A stretch of 56,000 nucleotides of DNA from Cryptomeria japonica (taxonomy: Eukaryota; Streptophyta; Pinopsida; Cupressales; Cupressaceae), in NCBI RefSeq assembly GCF_030272615.1, contig NC_081413.1, positions 608,448,209 to 608,504,208 of the forward strand. The letters run 5' to 3'. A model generated the notes under the pieces. It was not told the origin of the DNA. It did no database searches and saw only the letters and a program-made list of their open reading frames with translations. The translations under genes and the position numbers were made by a program. This document shows, in pieces, positions 30,561-43,309 of the stretch (its first letter is position 1; every line of letters starts with the position of its first letter).

Positions 30561-31324
30561 AAAGAAAGAAAAATTATACTTCAAGATGAATGGAAATGAA
30601 GTACATTTCCGATGAAGGGTACTCCCCTTACAAATCCAAACACATAACAAAAACAACAAGGAAATAAACAGAAAATGCAAGAAAGAAACACTTTCTTTCT
30701 TTCATACCAATGAAATGAAACAACATTCAAAAAAAAAAACACTACAGCCACGTGGACTTTCTCATTACAATAATTTGCAAGCCAAAGCCACAATTTGCCC
30801 TTCTGGAACTATCTTTTGTCACCCCTCGTTCGCCTTCTTTATCTGGAATGTATAACTGCCCTAGAATGTTCTGGAAAGTGTAATCCCTGATTTTGTGACC
30901 AGCCACTTTTCTCTCCTTTTTCCTTGCCTTGGAATAAGCCAAAAACATGCCCAAAATGGGTTTTGGTGCCCACTGGAGTATTTTGAAGTGATCTATACCA
31001 TGCTTCTCCTAGATCAAGAACTGATCGGACATTCATCAAGGTCCCATTCGATTCTTTAAAGATCCAAAATTCAAGTTGAATATTTTTTATAGGATTTTTG
31101 AACCTTGAAACATTAATATCTCCCAATGATATTGAGACGATTCTTTCACCAATCATTATGTTTTCCCATTTCGTTCCTTGGGGTTAGTTTTTAGATTCAT
31201 ACGTGCACAAATGCAAGCTTACTAAAAATAGTAACCCTGCAATTCTATGCCCTTATTGACAATTATTCACCAAACTTAACAGAAATCAAATCAACAATAT
31301 TTTTGGGTGATGCAAGAGTGCCCT
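30561..31324. other. Extra segment in copy 1 of the duplication
   Basis: Contains a minus-strand frame of 105 codons (30839-31156, with NGTLMNVRSVLDLGEAWYRS) lacking a recognised domain, and an A-rich run near 30729. Either an insertion in copy 1 or a deletion in copy 2. Confidence 0.35.
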
Positions 31325-31563
31325 TACACCCTAGATGCTCCTACATCAATTTCAATTTCATATTTGAAATGGCATTTCCATACAACCGTGTCTCCATATA
31401 ATCACCAACTTTTTCTTGGGTTGGACAAGGAAAGTCGCCACTAAATTTGGCATTCCAAAAATAAACATGGAAAGTTCTCCACCACATGCAATGAACCTAG
31501 TTAGATTGTTATTGATTACTCAAATGAATTTCCCAAGAACCTTGTAGAAGGCAATCTGCTCTA

Positions 31564-32919
31564 TGTAATGTCCCCACTTTCAAATAGAATTTAATAATAA
31601 ATAATTATAATATTAAAATACAAAAGAATAAAAAAAAAATTAAAATTAAAATATAAAAGTATAATTAAATATAATTGAAATTTAATTAGGTTAACGAATG
31701 CTCAAATGACATGACATGAAAAGATGTGACTCCCTCAAACATGTGATATAAAAGGGAAAAGAGAACCTCATTTGAGGGGGAAAAACTAATGGGAATTAGA
31801 AGAGCAGATCAGATTTAAATAAGAAGTGCAGATCTGATAAGACAACAATGAGGAGGTGTGACCCTTTAAATGGATGCCTCTTTTCCAAGAGATGTGTCCC
31901 CTCAATAAAATATGATAGTATAATAGGATATGGAATGAAGAGAGGAAGAAAGAAGGAAGGATAGGGATTAAGGAAGGTTAATGGAAGAAGAAACGAATGG
32001 ACCAAAAATAAGGAAGTGACTTTTAAGGAGAGAAATGATGAAAGGTTGTGAGCCTTTGATAGGGTGGTAATTGTGAAAGGTTGTGACCCTTGCCAAGGGA
32101 AAGCATGATGAAGGAGTGTGACTTCTACCTTAGAATGGAAGATATAAAGGGAAGAAGATCTCATTTGAGGAGGAAGAAAACACACAAGCACAATCACACC
32201 AAAGAAGCAACTCAGCAGATCAAAGGAGAATATACATTAACTTATTGGTAGATTGTATTATATTGGCAATCGTTGTGTAACAGCAGATTGGGATGCTGTA
32301 TCTCACTCATAAACTGAATGTTTACTTACAGTAATATTACATCTGAATTCTATAAGGAATAAAGGACAGATATATGGCCTATAGTATAAACTATTACATT
32401 TATTCTTATACACACATATAACAAAAATAATAGGATTTATATTTGTTAATCAGATTTACATAACAATTATGCTTAATTTCATTTGTTTACATATATATTC
32501 ATAATACATGAGAGAATAGTATACTCAGCCTAATTCTTAATCATTCTCTATTGCCCCTCATGAGGATAGGTTGGTTTTGTTAGGGAAAGGTGGTTGCAAT
32601 ACCTCCCAAAATAGGTGAGCCCCAAGAGGTGTTATGGACATGTGTTCCAAAAACCCTTAGGGAGTCCAAAAGTGGTATGGACAAGTGGTCCTGAAATGCT
32701 TGGGCCTATTTGTGGAGAATGGTTTTCCTAGAGCCCTAACAAGTAATTCCCCATCCTATATTAGGGTTGATGATTAAGAAAGAAGTAAGGATTGGGGATT
32801 CAGTATGGTAACTATCAATTGTATTATGAATGCTAATTGTTTTGTAGTTTAATGTTCTGATTTAAGGCATAATGATGTATGTTAATTAAACAAGCAACCT
32901 CCTAGTAGGAGACATTACA
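31564..32919 (+). mobile_element. Solo LTR, 1,356 bp
   Basis: Starts TGTAATGTCCCC and ends GAGACATTACA. Exact 5-bp duplication CTCTA at 31559-31563 and 32920-32924. It interrupts copy 2 of the local duplication. It contains an internal imperfect repeat with TATAAA followed by a 'cctcatttgagg'-like string (about 31748 and 32148), suggesting plus-strand orientation. No internal retrotransposon sequence remains, as expected after LTR-LTR recombination. Confidence 0.88.
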
Positions 32920-33350
32920 CTCTATTTAACCGATGACAAAGTAAGAGAAATTATGCACACATTTCAATATAAGCATCCACAAGGAATTGTTCGCTGCGCA
33001 TATAAACTATGAAAACAATTCTATAGTTTTTTCATTATATACACATTTCCTTAAGTTCAGAATTCCTCTACACAAAGATGATAGAACAATGGCACTATGA
33101 TTTTTTCGTTGGCTAACATTTAAAGATTAATATTAGATACCGCTAACATGCCAATGAAAGTGAGAAGAGAACTTGTCATATATCTTCTACAAATCTTTGC
33201 ATTCGAAATGTTGATTCCATACTGCCTCCTCCTACATCAATAATCACCAAAATTTTTTGGGCTGGATAGTTGAAGTTGCCAATAAATCCAGCATTCTCAA
33301 AATAAACATGGGATGTTCTCCACTACATGCAATCAACCTAGTCAAACCCC

Positions 33351-33860
33351 TTTGGATTATCCTCCCACACCTAGACTCCTAGAGTAACTTTTTAATTATG
33401 GAAAACTTATAAGTTAAATTTGACACTTGTCTATGGTCCTAACAACCATTCACAAATTACAAAATTTGCAAGACTAAAGTGTGATGGAACATAGGAATCA
33501 AAGGAGCTAAATCAAATAATTTAATTAACTACAAAACACGAAAAAGTTAAAAAAAAATATTATTAGTAGAATACAAAATCAATCAATGATCCATTTGAAC
33601 AAATATTTGATAAAAATATATATTTACTGAAACGAAACAATTTCTCAAATATACAACTAAATTAATTTGTGTTACGCCTAATCAAAACTACTCAAAAGTT
33701 TAAATTGGGCAGACTTTGAGGGCTAGAGCCATTGAATATGCAACAAGACAACCTATAGATGGAATCAATTTCACTGACACACCAAAGTGTTTTCAGACCA
33801 TTAAAGTGAGAACGTGAAATCCACACACAACGAAAGAGAGATCTAAAGCATAGCTTTAAA
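33351..33860. other. Gene-free AT-rich DNA
   Basis: No feature recognised apart from A-rich runs. Confidence 0.4.
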
Positions 33861-33862
33861 AT

Positions 33863-34277
33863 GAACCAATGTTTCATGGAGTTTCCTAGTTGGGGACGGG
33901 GGGACGCGGGGATGGGTTTCATGGACGGGGGACCAAGGGCCTAAATTTGGGGATGGTGAAGGGACAATGGGGGACAGCAGCAGAGCAGTGGTAAGGAGGT
34001 GGTGCTGATATTAAAAATAGAGGTGAGTTGAAATCTTCAAAGAAAAATCTGCAATATAACATCTATGTGAGGGCCCCATGAAAGGCCAACTGGTTTTCAT
34101 TAAGTTAAAGGTTACAATCACTATGTAATGGCATGTGATATATAGCAAGCGACCCAGTGGCAGAGCTGGCGGAAGTGGTGGTGCTGTTGGGGGACGTTTC
34201 CCCAAGTCCCCAAGTCTTGGAAACGTCCCCCTATAGAGGACACGAGTTTTTTTGAGGGGGGACGCATGGAACAATGG
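33863..34277. repeat. G-rich segment, possible small DNA transposon
   Basis: Unusually G-rich for this window. G-runs at 33892-33918 could form a quadruplex, and a CCCC-rich palindromic text (GGACGTTTCCCCAAG … CTTGGAAACGTCC) lies at 34192-34232. ATGAACCA occurs just outside both edges (33858 and 34283), which might be an 8-bp duplication, and the inner edges share TGTTYCATG inverted. Weak evidence. Confidence 0.3.
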
Positions 34278-36769
34278 AATGAACCAAACCAAGAAAAGAA
34301 GTTTTCTCAACAAATCAATCCAAGGACCTAGATTTCTCATTACTTGAATTTAGAACAGAAGTCATATAAAAAATCAAATCAATTTTTTAAAAAATATTGA
34401 TAGATTTTCTCACCAGCTCAAGCAAAGGATTGACAATCTCTATCACCAAATTAGTAAGCAAGGTGTCCTAGGAAAGAAATTTCTGAGTAAATGAGAGAAA
34501 AAGTACACAACTTCACAGAAAACAAAATTTCAAATAAGAATTTTCTTAGGGACCCAATGTAACGGAGGAGACTCTAACTCTCAAATTCATTTTATAAACA
34601 CCCTCAAATTCATTTTATAAATGAAAATAAAACCATCTACATGTTAAATTAAAACCGCATCGAGAAAAAATTTCTCAATTTTCTTCACTAATTCACTGAT
34701 TTTCAACAGCCTTAAATAAATACTTTTATTTAGTTTAATGACTAGTAAATCTTAGTTTCTGGTCTGAAAAAAAAAAAGACGGAAGTAAAATATATTAGTC
34801 GATAGGAAAATCTAGGGGCTCTACCCAAACAACAAATCAATGTAATGCCATAATTGACAAGTTGGTTGTAAAGAAATACATGCTGTTGAAACTTGTAAGA
34901 TTTTTGATTGACACAGCTTCACGTGTGTTTCTTTGTTCGTTGAACCAGATATCACCTACTTTTCCCTGTGGCATAAGGTTGGAAATTGCATGTTACACCT
35001 ATCATTTCAAATGGAATACCTGTCAAACTACATGCAACTAACGAAGGAAGATGACGGATGCAGAGACTTTTCACTGGGTTAGTTTGTGAGTGTTTGAAGA
35101 CTTTTCACTGAATATTTCGTCAAATTCAGTGAAATCTTGCTGCGGATTTGGCGATGGAGCCAAAACATAAAGCAGGCAAGAATTGTAGAGCTAACCTTTT
35201 TCTTTGACAAGATTGATTGTCATTTTTGGAATCAGATCTTCCAAACTTTCACTCTACTTTTCGGTGGAGTAAATGAAAATATTATGCTATTGTGAGTAAA
35301 TGAATGGTGAGTAAATGGAAGGTAGGAATGCCGTCTGAATTTGAATTTATGCTATTGATATTTGGGACTTTTTAACTTCTAGGCGAGAGTTCGATCCACA
35401 AGCGACATAAACAAATCCGCTCTTCTAATTTAGCTATTGATTATGAGGGTTTTAAAAAAAAAAAACATTGCTGCTTTGAATTAGCCGACCTGGTTTACCG
35501 TGTAGAGGCTAGAATGTATGGAAATTGTATCTCGCTTGGCTCGCCTTCCCTTTTCCTCGCACAGAACTACCTGAAACAAAATCCGGCCCACCTGCAAATG
35601 GCGCCCTCGGACACTAATTTGAATCTTTCAAATTTTCAAATTGTTGGTTAATGGTTTACTATCTTTTTAATATGGCTCGTTATAGTGATTATGCCCCAAA
35701 GTTACCATTACGCTCGGGAAATTGACAGGTAATTGTAGCATTATGTATTATGTGATGGGGAAATTTGTATAGTTATGTTATTTTTATTTAGTTTTATATT
35801 TTTGTTGAGGATAGTATTTTTATTATACATTAATATATTGATGAAAATTACAATTTTATGTAAAGTTAATTTTCTTTTCTTAGGTTACTGATTTATCTCT
35901 TATACATATTCTGATGCATTTTATTTCTTATTTTATCATTTTTTCACATAATAATATTATTTGTCTCATCCATACATTTATTGTGTCATGCATGTACATA
36001 TTTCTATATTATTATTATCCATGTTGATTGGACTCTTTTTATTTTGAGCTTATTTTCATGATCTCATACTTGACCTCTCTAGATTAAAATTTTTAAATTC
36101 ATTTTTTGTCCAACTCTCGCCTATATGTTTCTTTCTAAGTCTAACTAAACAAAAATTGGTGTGATATGTTATTATTTCCTTGTATTTAAAGGCACTTGAT
36201 GCATTTGTATTACACATTGAAGAATCAAAGAATCATTTGCATTACACACTTCAATTGAAGCACTAAATGGATCTATATCTAAACAAGCACTCCTACAAGC
36301 ATTTGCATGTCTAAAAAATGTTATGTGAGTTAACCTAGGAAAACATGTCCCCTTGTGATATAGCGACAACCCTAATAAATATATATAAATACTACCAACC
36401 CTCAAATATCATAAAAATTAAAGGAAGCTAAGGCAAATTAAACCAGATGAAAGTAGATATCACAAACTACTAGATCAAATTTATAGGTGAAGGACAATTT
36501 TGCAATCATGAACTCACCCCTAGCTCTCTAAAAAAAATACTTTGATCTTAAGGTGAATATCAAATTAAGATTTCATATCGAAATCTTGAAGTGTCACTTA
36601 ACTTTAGAGTATTCACTTGGATAATTTTGTATATGTTTATTTTGCAAAGTAACATTATTTATATTTACATCCATAAATTTAATTAGTGCAGATAATCAAA
36701 AAACTATTCCCCCACAATTTTTCTAAATCATTTACTAATCTAGGCTAATTATATTTATATGTATGCATG
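34278..36769. other. Gene-poor region with one exon-like segment
   Basis: A 54-bp minus-strand segment (about 34415-34468) has a good acceptor (TTTCTTTCCTAG), an 18-codon open frame (DTLLTNLVIEIVNPLLEL) and a donor (CTG|GTGAGA). No phase-compatible neighbour exon was found and the protein is not recognised. A short hairpin (TTCACTGAAT … ATTCAGTGAA) lies near 35105-35132. The rest is AT-rich without clear features. Confidence 0.3.
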
Positions 36770-36772
36770 TTA

Positions 36773-39700
36773 CACTAATAGATTTGGCCTAAAATTCTGA
36801 CGGAGGTTTCCGACGGAGAAGGTATATTGTGATCAAATTTGATTTTTTTTTGAAAAAAAGCCCGCATTCGTCAGAATTCCGACAATAATTCAACATTTGG
36901 TTTCGACGGAGAAGGAATTGGCAATAAAATTTGTTTTTTTGAGAAAAAAGTGTCCGCGTTCGTCGAAATTCCAACGACTGCGAGCATTACTTAAAAAAAA
37001 AAAGGAAAAAAAAGACCAAGTCATTTGATAAACATTAATCTTGCCTCTTCGTCCCGTCGACCTCTACCATCACAAAAAAATTGGGCATTACAAGGAGGGA
37101 AACAGTTCTAGATTGGGGTGCCGCCAAGATCTGATTGAAGAAAAAAGGCAGGGTAATCAACCAATTCATTCACAAGATGTTTTCTTGAAGAAAAAATCGT
37201 TATGTTTGTGACAATGTGTCAAATTTGCTTGATGTCGTGATGAAATTGTTTGAATTTTACATAGGAGGTTGCATTTGTCTTGGTTGATGATCAAGTTGTA
37301 TCCTTCTTATAATGAATTTTACTACTCATAAAAAAAATTTCCTTGGCTCATATTCATTGTCTAGTAGAAAAAAGAGATAAATAAGATTGAATTGGATGGT
37401 TGATCAAATGAAATGATCAATTATCCTCTTTATAGGAATAACCTCTTAGGGAAGACCCTAATTAAGGAGCGGGATGACCTAAACTTGCGTGATCAAATAG
37501 GGAAGAACCACAGATTGTGTCACTCTTGTATCTGACATCCACTAGAAGTGGCCTGAACGTAGGCTCTAGCTGAGGAGCTTACCTTAGGTATGGATGCTGG
37601 TATATATGGTTGTGACAGAAATTCCCTGCTGCAGGACCGTGAGACCACTGTGTAGTGATCGAGTGCCATTTTTTGTTGGTGTTTTGGAAGGGAGGATAAG
37701 TGTACTGTGATAGGAAGGTGGTATAAAATGGAAGTTGGGAGATACAAGGTTATGAGGTGTGGGTGAGGATAAGATAGGGAGGTAAGTGATGAAGGATGTA
37801 ATGGTGAAAGAGTAAGTTAGGATATGTTGGGGGTTTGGAAGGTAGGAAAGTGAATGGGGGGAGATAAAAGGATGTGAAGGATGGAATGGGGTTAGGTAGG
37901 TGAAGTAAAAGTAAAGGTGTGTGAGGTTAAGGTTTAGGATAGGATGTAGGAAAGTGAAGGAGGCTAAGAGAGGGGATATGAAAGGTAGATGGAAGGTAGT
38001 AATGATAGGAAGTGAGGTGAAGGTTATGAGGTGTGGGTTAGAAAATAGGGTGTAGGAAATGGAAGGAAGGGTCGTCCATGCCATAGTGCTTCAAGAGGAG
38101 AACATTCACATGAGGGATAAGAAGAGTCATATCACTTTGAGAGTTTTCACCAAGATGAGTAGCCCGAGTATGGACCTCAAATCTTACAAGTCTTATAGAA
38201 TTTGATAGGTGTGATACAGGATAGGTTTTCACCCACAACCTACACAAAAACTAGGACTAGTCTCTTGGGCTTCCAACCTCCCAAACCCTCCAACAAGACT
38301 CTGTTTTGCAGCAATGACAATAGTAATTTCAATTTGTCATAGTTTGTCCTTCTTGGACAGTCAATAGTGCTTGTGTTCTTCCTTTACAACATGAGCTCCA
38401 ACCTTGTTGATCGGATGCGCAGGGCCCCCACACCTCTCTATCACCAAACACAAGGTGAATTAATCTCTATTCATTGAACATGGTGTATATTTAATCTTGT
38501 TGTCCTTAAATGTCCGATACATGGAGATATCAGACCCTCAATCCTTCACCACAAATATTGACATCTATTTGGAATTTAGGAGATGTTGGATATGAACAAT
38601 TGTTATGTGAATAAGCTCTTGATTCTAGTGAATGTGAGCCTCTATGTGACTGGTGCTATGAAATTTTTATGGTACTACAACTTTTATAGAATATGATAAA
38701 TGGTCATTCGAGCTAGATACCAAACTTCGGGAGAATATGTTGAAGGCAAATGGATTTTTCTACTAAGATAGAGTTGTACCATTCCCATTAGGTTGGTAAC
38801 CTAAAATGGAAACCTGATGGGGGGCAATGTTGAAAACATGCAAGGGAGTCAAAGGCTACAAGCTTAAGAAAAACATCCAAAGTAGGTTTCAAGTAGATAA
38901 AGTCATTACAAACCAAATGTGACTTGTACAACTAACTTATGAAAAGAACAAAGAAGAACAAGAACAACTAACTTATATAAAGTAGATAAAGTCATTTCAT
39001 CTCCCTAGTTGGGTTGCTCTTCTTCCATTGGTGTTGTCCCTTCCTTTTCCAGAAAATTGGCTTTAAAGGCTCTTGTATTTGGGTTAGCTAATTCCCTATC
39101 AGCACCAAAGCTGCTCCCTTTGATCCCATTTTTAATAGGTTTACCAGTACTCAGTGGTTCATATAGTCCTCTTAGGAGTTGGACCATCTCAACCATAGTG
39201 TGCCTCGTATTAGCTTGAAACCAGTGTGCCTCATATTAGCTTGAAACCTATGCCCCCTATTGGTAGCCGATGGGGATAGAATACCATTTATTGTACATAT
39301 CAATGAGGTGTGCTTTACGTCTAGATAATAATCATTTTTTTATTTTTTTAAATAAATAAATAGCCGTCGGAATTCCGACGGCAACCAAACTTTGCACCAA
39401 AGACCAAACCATCGGACCAACAACATTCTCGTCGATACAAAGTTTCTAGTTGTCATCAAAATTTTGACGCCAACTAAAGAAACATTTGACGAGGATGTTG
39501 TATGTTCGACGACACTTCCTTGTCGGACGGTCGTCGATGCATATTAGTGGGGGAGAGTCAAAATTCTGACGGCCATCCGACGATATTTTTGGTCAGAGGA
39601 GTGATCATGGCCATCGTCGAAAGAGTTCACGATATCATCAGAATTCTGACATTCAATGGCATCGTTGGGAAATACGACGATGAGTTTTCGACAGCCTCAT

Positions 39701-39775
39701 TTGTCGATAGTCCAACGAAAAGTAGTCGAAATTCTAATGATAGGCCGTCGGAAATTAGCCCCGAATGTACTAGTG
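36773..39775. mobile_element. Non-autonomous CACTA (En/Spm) transposon, 3,003 bp
   Basis: Left end CACTAATAGATTTGG and right end (reverse complement) CACTAGTACATTCGG, flanked by the 3-bp duplication TTA (36770-36772 and 39776-39778). Both subterminal regions carry many copies of a CCGACGG/CGTCGGAA-type motif in both orientations (36795-36980 and 39360-39760), where CACTA transposase (TNPA-like) binds. On the left, two tandem copies of a unit of about 100 bp are visible. No transposase is recognisable inside. Confidence 0.88.
37000..39350. other. Interior of the CACTA element, no recognised gene
   Basis: Includes a purine-rich GGAAGG/GTGAGG low-complexity block (37680-38060) that gives a long minus-strand frame rich in Ser, Pro and Leu, judged an artefact. 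A minus-strand frame at 39005-39196 (MVEMVQLLRGLYEPLSTGKP) and a direct repeat of about 25 bp ('gtgtgcctcrtattagcttgaaacc', 39199-39248) are also seen. Source of the interior unknown. Confidence 0.4.
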
Positions 39776-39993
39776 TTATTAGATTAGCCTAGACAAAATC
39801 TAAGAAAATATTATTTTTGTTTACATCTTTGGTGATATCGATTGATCTGACATGACCTAGATTATTTTTATGGAGTTTCCTTTCACAGATTATGGTTTAG
39901 TATTTGATGTGACACTAATATATCATATATTTTTAGATGTCTCCAATGTGGGTATGTTGATGTATCTTTTATCTTCCCAACCCACCTCCCCAC

Positions 39994-40290
39994 CTAGATG
40001 AATTCACCTTCCAAATCTACTTCACCTTCTTCTTCATCTGAATCAAGCATTTCATTGTTGTTCACTTTATGATTGTTTTCAATTATAGCCATTAATAGGA
40101 GCTCTTCTTTCTCATTTTTAGAAGCACACAGAGTGTCATCATCATCAACTACGGAACTACTATCTTCCTTGGAATACAATCTCTTCTAAGAGTTTCCCTT
40201 TTTCATATTTTTAATCCTTAGACTAATTACTTCTTTCATTGTCACAAGGAAATTTAGAAGCATAGTGGACTACTCTACATTTATAGTACC
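39994..40290 (-). pseudogene. Copia-like Gag scrap with decayed zinc knuckle
   Basis: Minus strand: YYKCRVVHYASKFP resembles the CCHC knuckle of Ty1/copia Gag with two Cys lost (Tyr and Phe in their place). After frameshifts comes an acidic stretch EDSSSVVDDDDTLCASKNEK, typical of the region after the knuckle. Only about 100 codons are recognisable. Confidence 0.5.
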
Positions 40291-43200
40291 TCTCAAGGTT
40301 TAATCCTTAGTTGATTCACATATCTCTATATCATATTTGACCATATTTTCTAACTTTCATGTCTTATGGCACATCCATCCTTGATATACTTAGAGAATTT
40401 TACGCCATGGATGTGAGCTTTTATCTATAAAGGATTTGTTTTACCATGAACTTAATAATTTCCATCCTTGATTGAATTGAACAACGTATGTCTTATGATA
40501 TTAGATTTGGTTCATTTATCTACACATTTCATGACGAGCATATGTCTTTAATAACAATGAGAATACTCTTGGCAAGGATCTATGATGTGTTTCACTTATG
40601 TATTCAACATCAGTGTAACTTTTGTGACACATCTACTACAAGTCACGTTGACCTTATATTCACAATAATATTCTTTCAAACACATTGATGAGTACAGTGA
40701 TTATCGTTGTTTTTTGTCTCATTTTGAATCCATGGATAGTTGTTATTCAAATGATGATGTCATTGATAGGTAGTAGAAATGAGACCCTAGTCAATGAATG
40801 TGAACTAAGATCTCAAAATTAGATTACATATTGAATTGCAATTATAAATAGGTTTAGCTAGTCCTGGCAGGAGAGATAAATGCTTGTATTTATGTTCCTT
40901 TGTTGCAATGGATTTGAGATTAGGAAATGTGTATAAATGAACTAGGTTAAATGAAATGAAATGAATCTTTTAGCAATAATATTGAAATAAAAAATTGGAA
41001 ATCAACATAGTAGCTCAAATTTGGAAAGAGGAGAGAGAGAGAGAGAGAGAAGAACTCTTAGTTACAATTGGGACCTAAAAATGCAAGATTGGTGTGTTGG
41101 GCATCCCAATATGAAGGTGTCTAAATCAATAATAGTGAGTTTCTAATTTCAAATCAGGATGTCTTGTAGTTTTGTCTCTCTGAAAAATAGTTGAAGAGTG
41201 TTTAACACAATTCAAGGGAACCCTAGTCCAAGTGTTTATTATTGTTCAAATTTTGAGATTGTTTATCATTGTCCGTCCTATACACTTGTAGCACTCTTTT
41301 CAATCGGATCTAAACTTGCGCACATAGCAATGAAGAAAAATGGTTGTGTTGTCTAAGGGCTTGCTTAAGTCAAACCCTGTGTTGGTGTTCCACCTCCACT
41401 ACAACAATGTGCGATGAAAAAGAGAGATTATCCTTGGGAAGGACAAAGGCTCAAACCTTAATGTAACTGCTCAAATTGACAAATATTACCTTAGATATGA
41501 AACCCTTGGCTTGAAGTCTCAAATAAGGCTTTATGATTCTTGAATGGTGTTAATGCATACCTTCATCATGGAGGAACACATAGAATTTGATTATGATTGC
41601 TAAAACTTAAATGCTTGACTCCTTGATTGCAAGTAACTACTCAATTGCCTTGAATGTGATTGATTGTGTGAATTGAATTTGCTAGATATTATGACTTAGA
41701 GAACTCAAATGAGAGAGGAAGTTGTATTTAAATGTAACTTACACTTTTTTGGATTTAATTTTCAGGGAAGACTGACATTCAGGAGCAATTTCCTACTACT
41801 AACAAAGCAAATCATTTTAATTCAAATTTTAGGGTCAAAATATCAAGATGGGGGCACTAGGTGCCCTGGTGCATCGAGACAAGGACAATGGGCAGCTTGG
41901 TCCCAACAATTTAGATAAAATAAAGGTCAAGGGTAATGTATTGCACCAAGTTTCTAAAAATAGTCCCAAAACTTAGCACAATTAGACATGAAACAAGTAC
42001 ATCAGGCACAACCATCGAAGTGGGCCTAAAGTGAGTATGAAATTGTAAAGGGATATAATTTACTACACTACATTTAGCCCTTACTTTAGTGGAATATGAA
42101 CTTTCACTCATACTCTTGATAAAGTACAAAGAAGCAAAAGATACTTTCACAAAGACATCAAAGAGACAAAACAACACCAAGCTTGACAAGGCGGTAAATC
42201 CCAAGACCTAGGATCTTATCAATCTGTAATATCAACATAAAAGACAACTATAAAGTGACCATATGAACAACATTGGTAACACACATGTAGCATGCATAAA
42301 CAAAAAGGTATGGCATCTAGGGCTAGTAAGATTATCGGGAGCTTACTAGGAGCCATATTAAAATGCACTACATGACCTCTAGAACTAGTAAGGATCCTCA
42401 AATACTTACTAGGGATCATGTTACAAAGGAGTCACAAGGACTAGAAAGTTTTGTCTCAGTGCCAACTGACACATGTAAGAGTTAATACCTCACAAGGGCC
42501 AGTAAGTTCTATTATGCTAGGTGAGCTTCATTCCAAGAAATACAAGACCAAGCAAAACTACTTTATTTTTTGGGTAATATTGTACAGGATTCTATAAAAT
42601 GGGTGTTGTAATGGAACCAAGCAAATTCATGGTGTGTGATCAAAGTGTACAAATCAATCTCATGGCAAAGTGAAATACATAGTGGAGTGTATGCTCCCAC
42701 CTTAAAGTGAATACATTTGCAAACTAGTAGCAATTATTTTAAGATAGTATACATCCAAAGACAAACATGTTACAACATTGAACTACCCCCAAACATAGGC
42801 AAAACAAAGGTATAACTCATATACAAACCAAGAGTACATAAAGGATTCAGGATCTAGGGTTAGTATGTGTATCAGTTAAATCATGTATATGAATATGATT
42901 ATTTTGAATTGAAATCATCTCCGAAATGAAGTGGAATTACAAGTACAAAAGAGGAAGAGAACATAAGACTCAACCAAAGGGTCTTTTTGGGGTCAAATGG
43001 AAGAGACCCAAAATTATCAACACTTTGCATCGTCCCCAAAAAATAACACAAAAGCACATTTATGACACAACATGTATACGGAAAAATAGAATAACCAATA
43101 TACAAATAGAGTATTGTCACAACAAGATCGCTCTCTTTGTATCCTTGTGCCAATGGAGCCTTAAGGGTGATCCAAAAATATCCTAATAAATAAAATACAC

Positions 43201-43309
43201 ACTTAGTAGCACATCGTGGAGAATCACATCACATGCAAGCAAACACACAAAAACAAAGAGGTACTACACAAACAAGGTAGAATATCAATTTTTTTGCATC
43301 TCAATCTTG
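40291..43309. other. Gene-free region
   Basis: No reliable coding sequence. Contains an AG microsatellite (about 41029-41051) and a stretch with repeated 'actagtaag'/'ttactaggg' phrases (42315-42510). Probably retroelement-derived, family unknown. Confidence 0.4.

Larger units (their letters stand above)
30244..33350 (+). repeat. Local direct duplication (two diverged copies)
   Basis: Copy 1: 30244-30560 and 31325-31505. Copy 2: 31515-31563 and 32925-33330. Shared ordered phrases include 'tagaaggcaatctg', 'tgatgacaaag', 'tttccttaa'/'tttcttaaa', 'aaagattaatat', 'cttctacatatctttgca' (with variants), 'aataaacatgg' and 'gttctccac'. Copy 1 has an extra 765 bp or so (30560-31325). Copy 2 is interrupted by the solo LTR. 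No coding function is recognised. Confidence 0.6.

Noticed and set aside
37584-38084. Minus-strand frame of 166 codons rich in Ser, Pro, Leu and Phe
   Set aside because: Arises from a low-complexity GGAAGG/GTGAGG block inside the CACTA element; no family resemblance.
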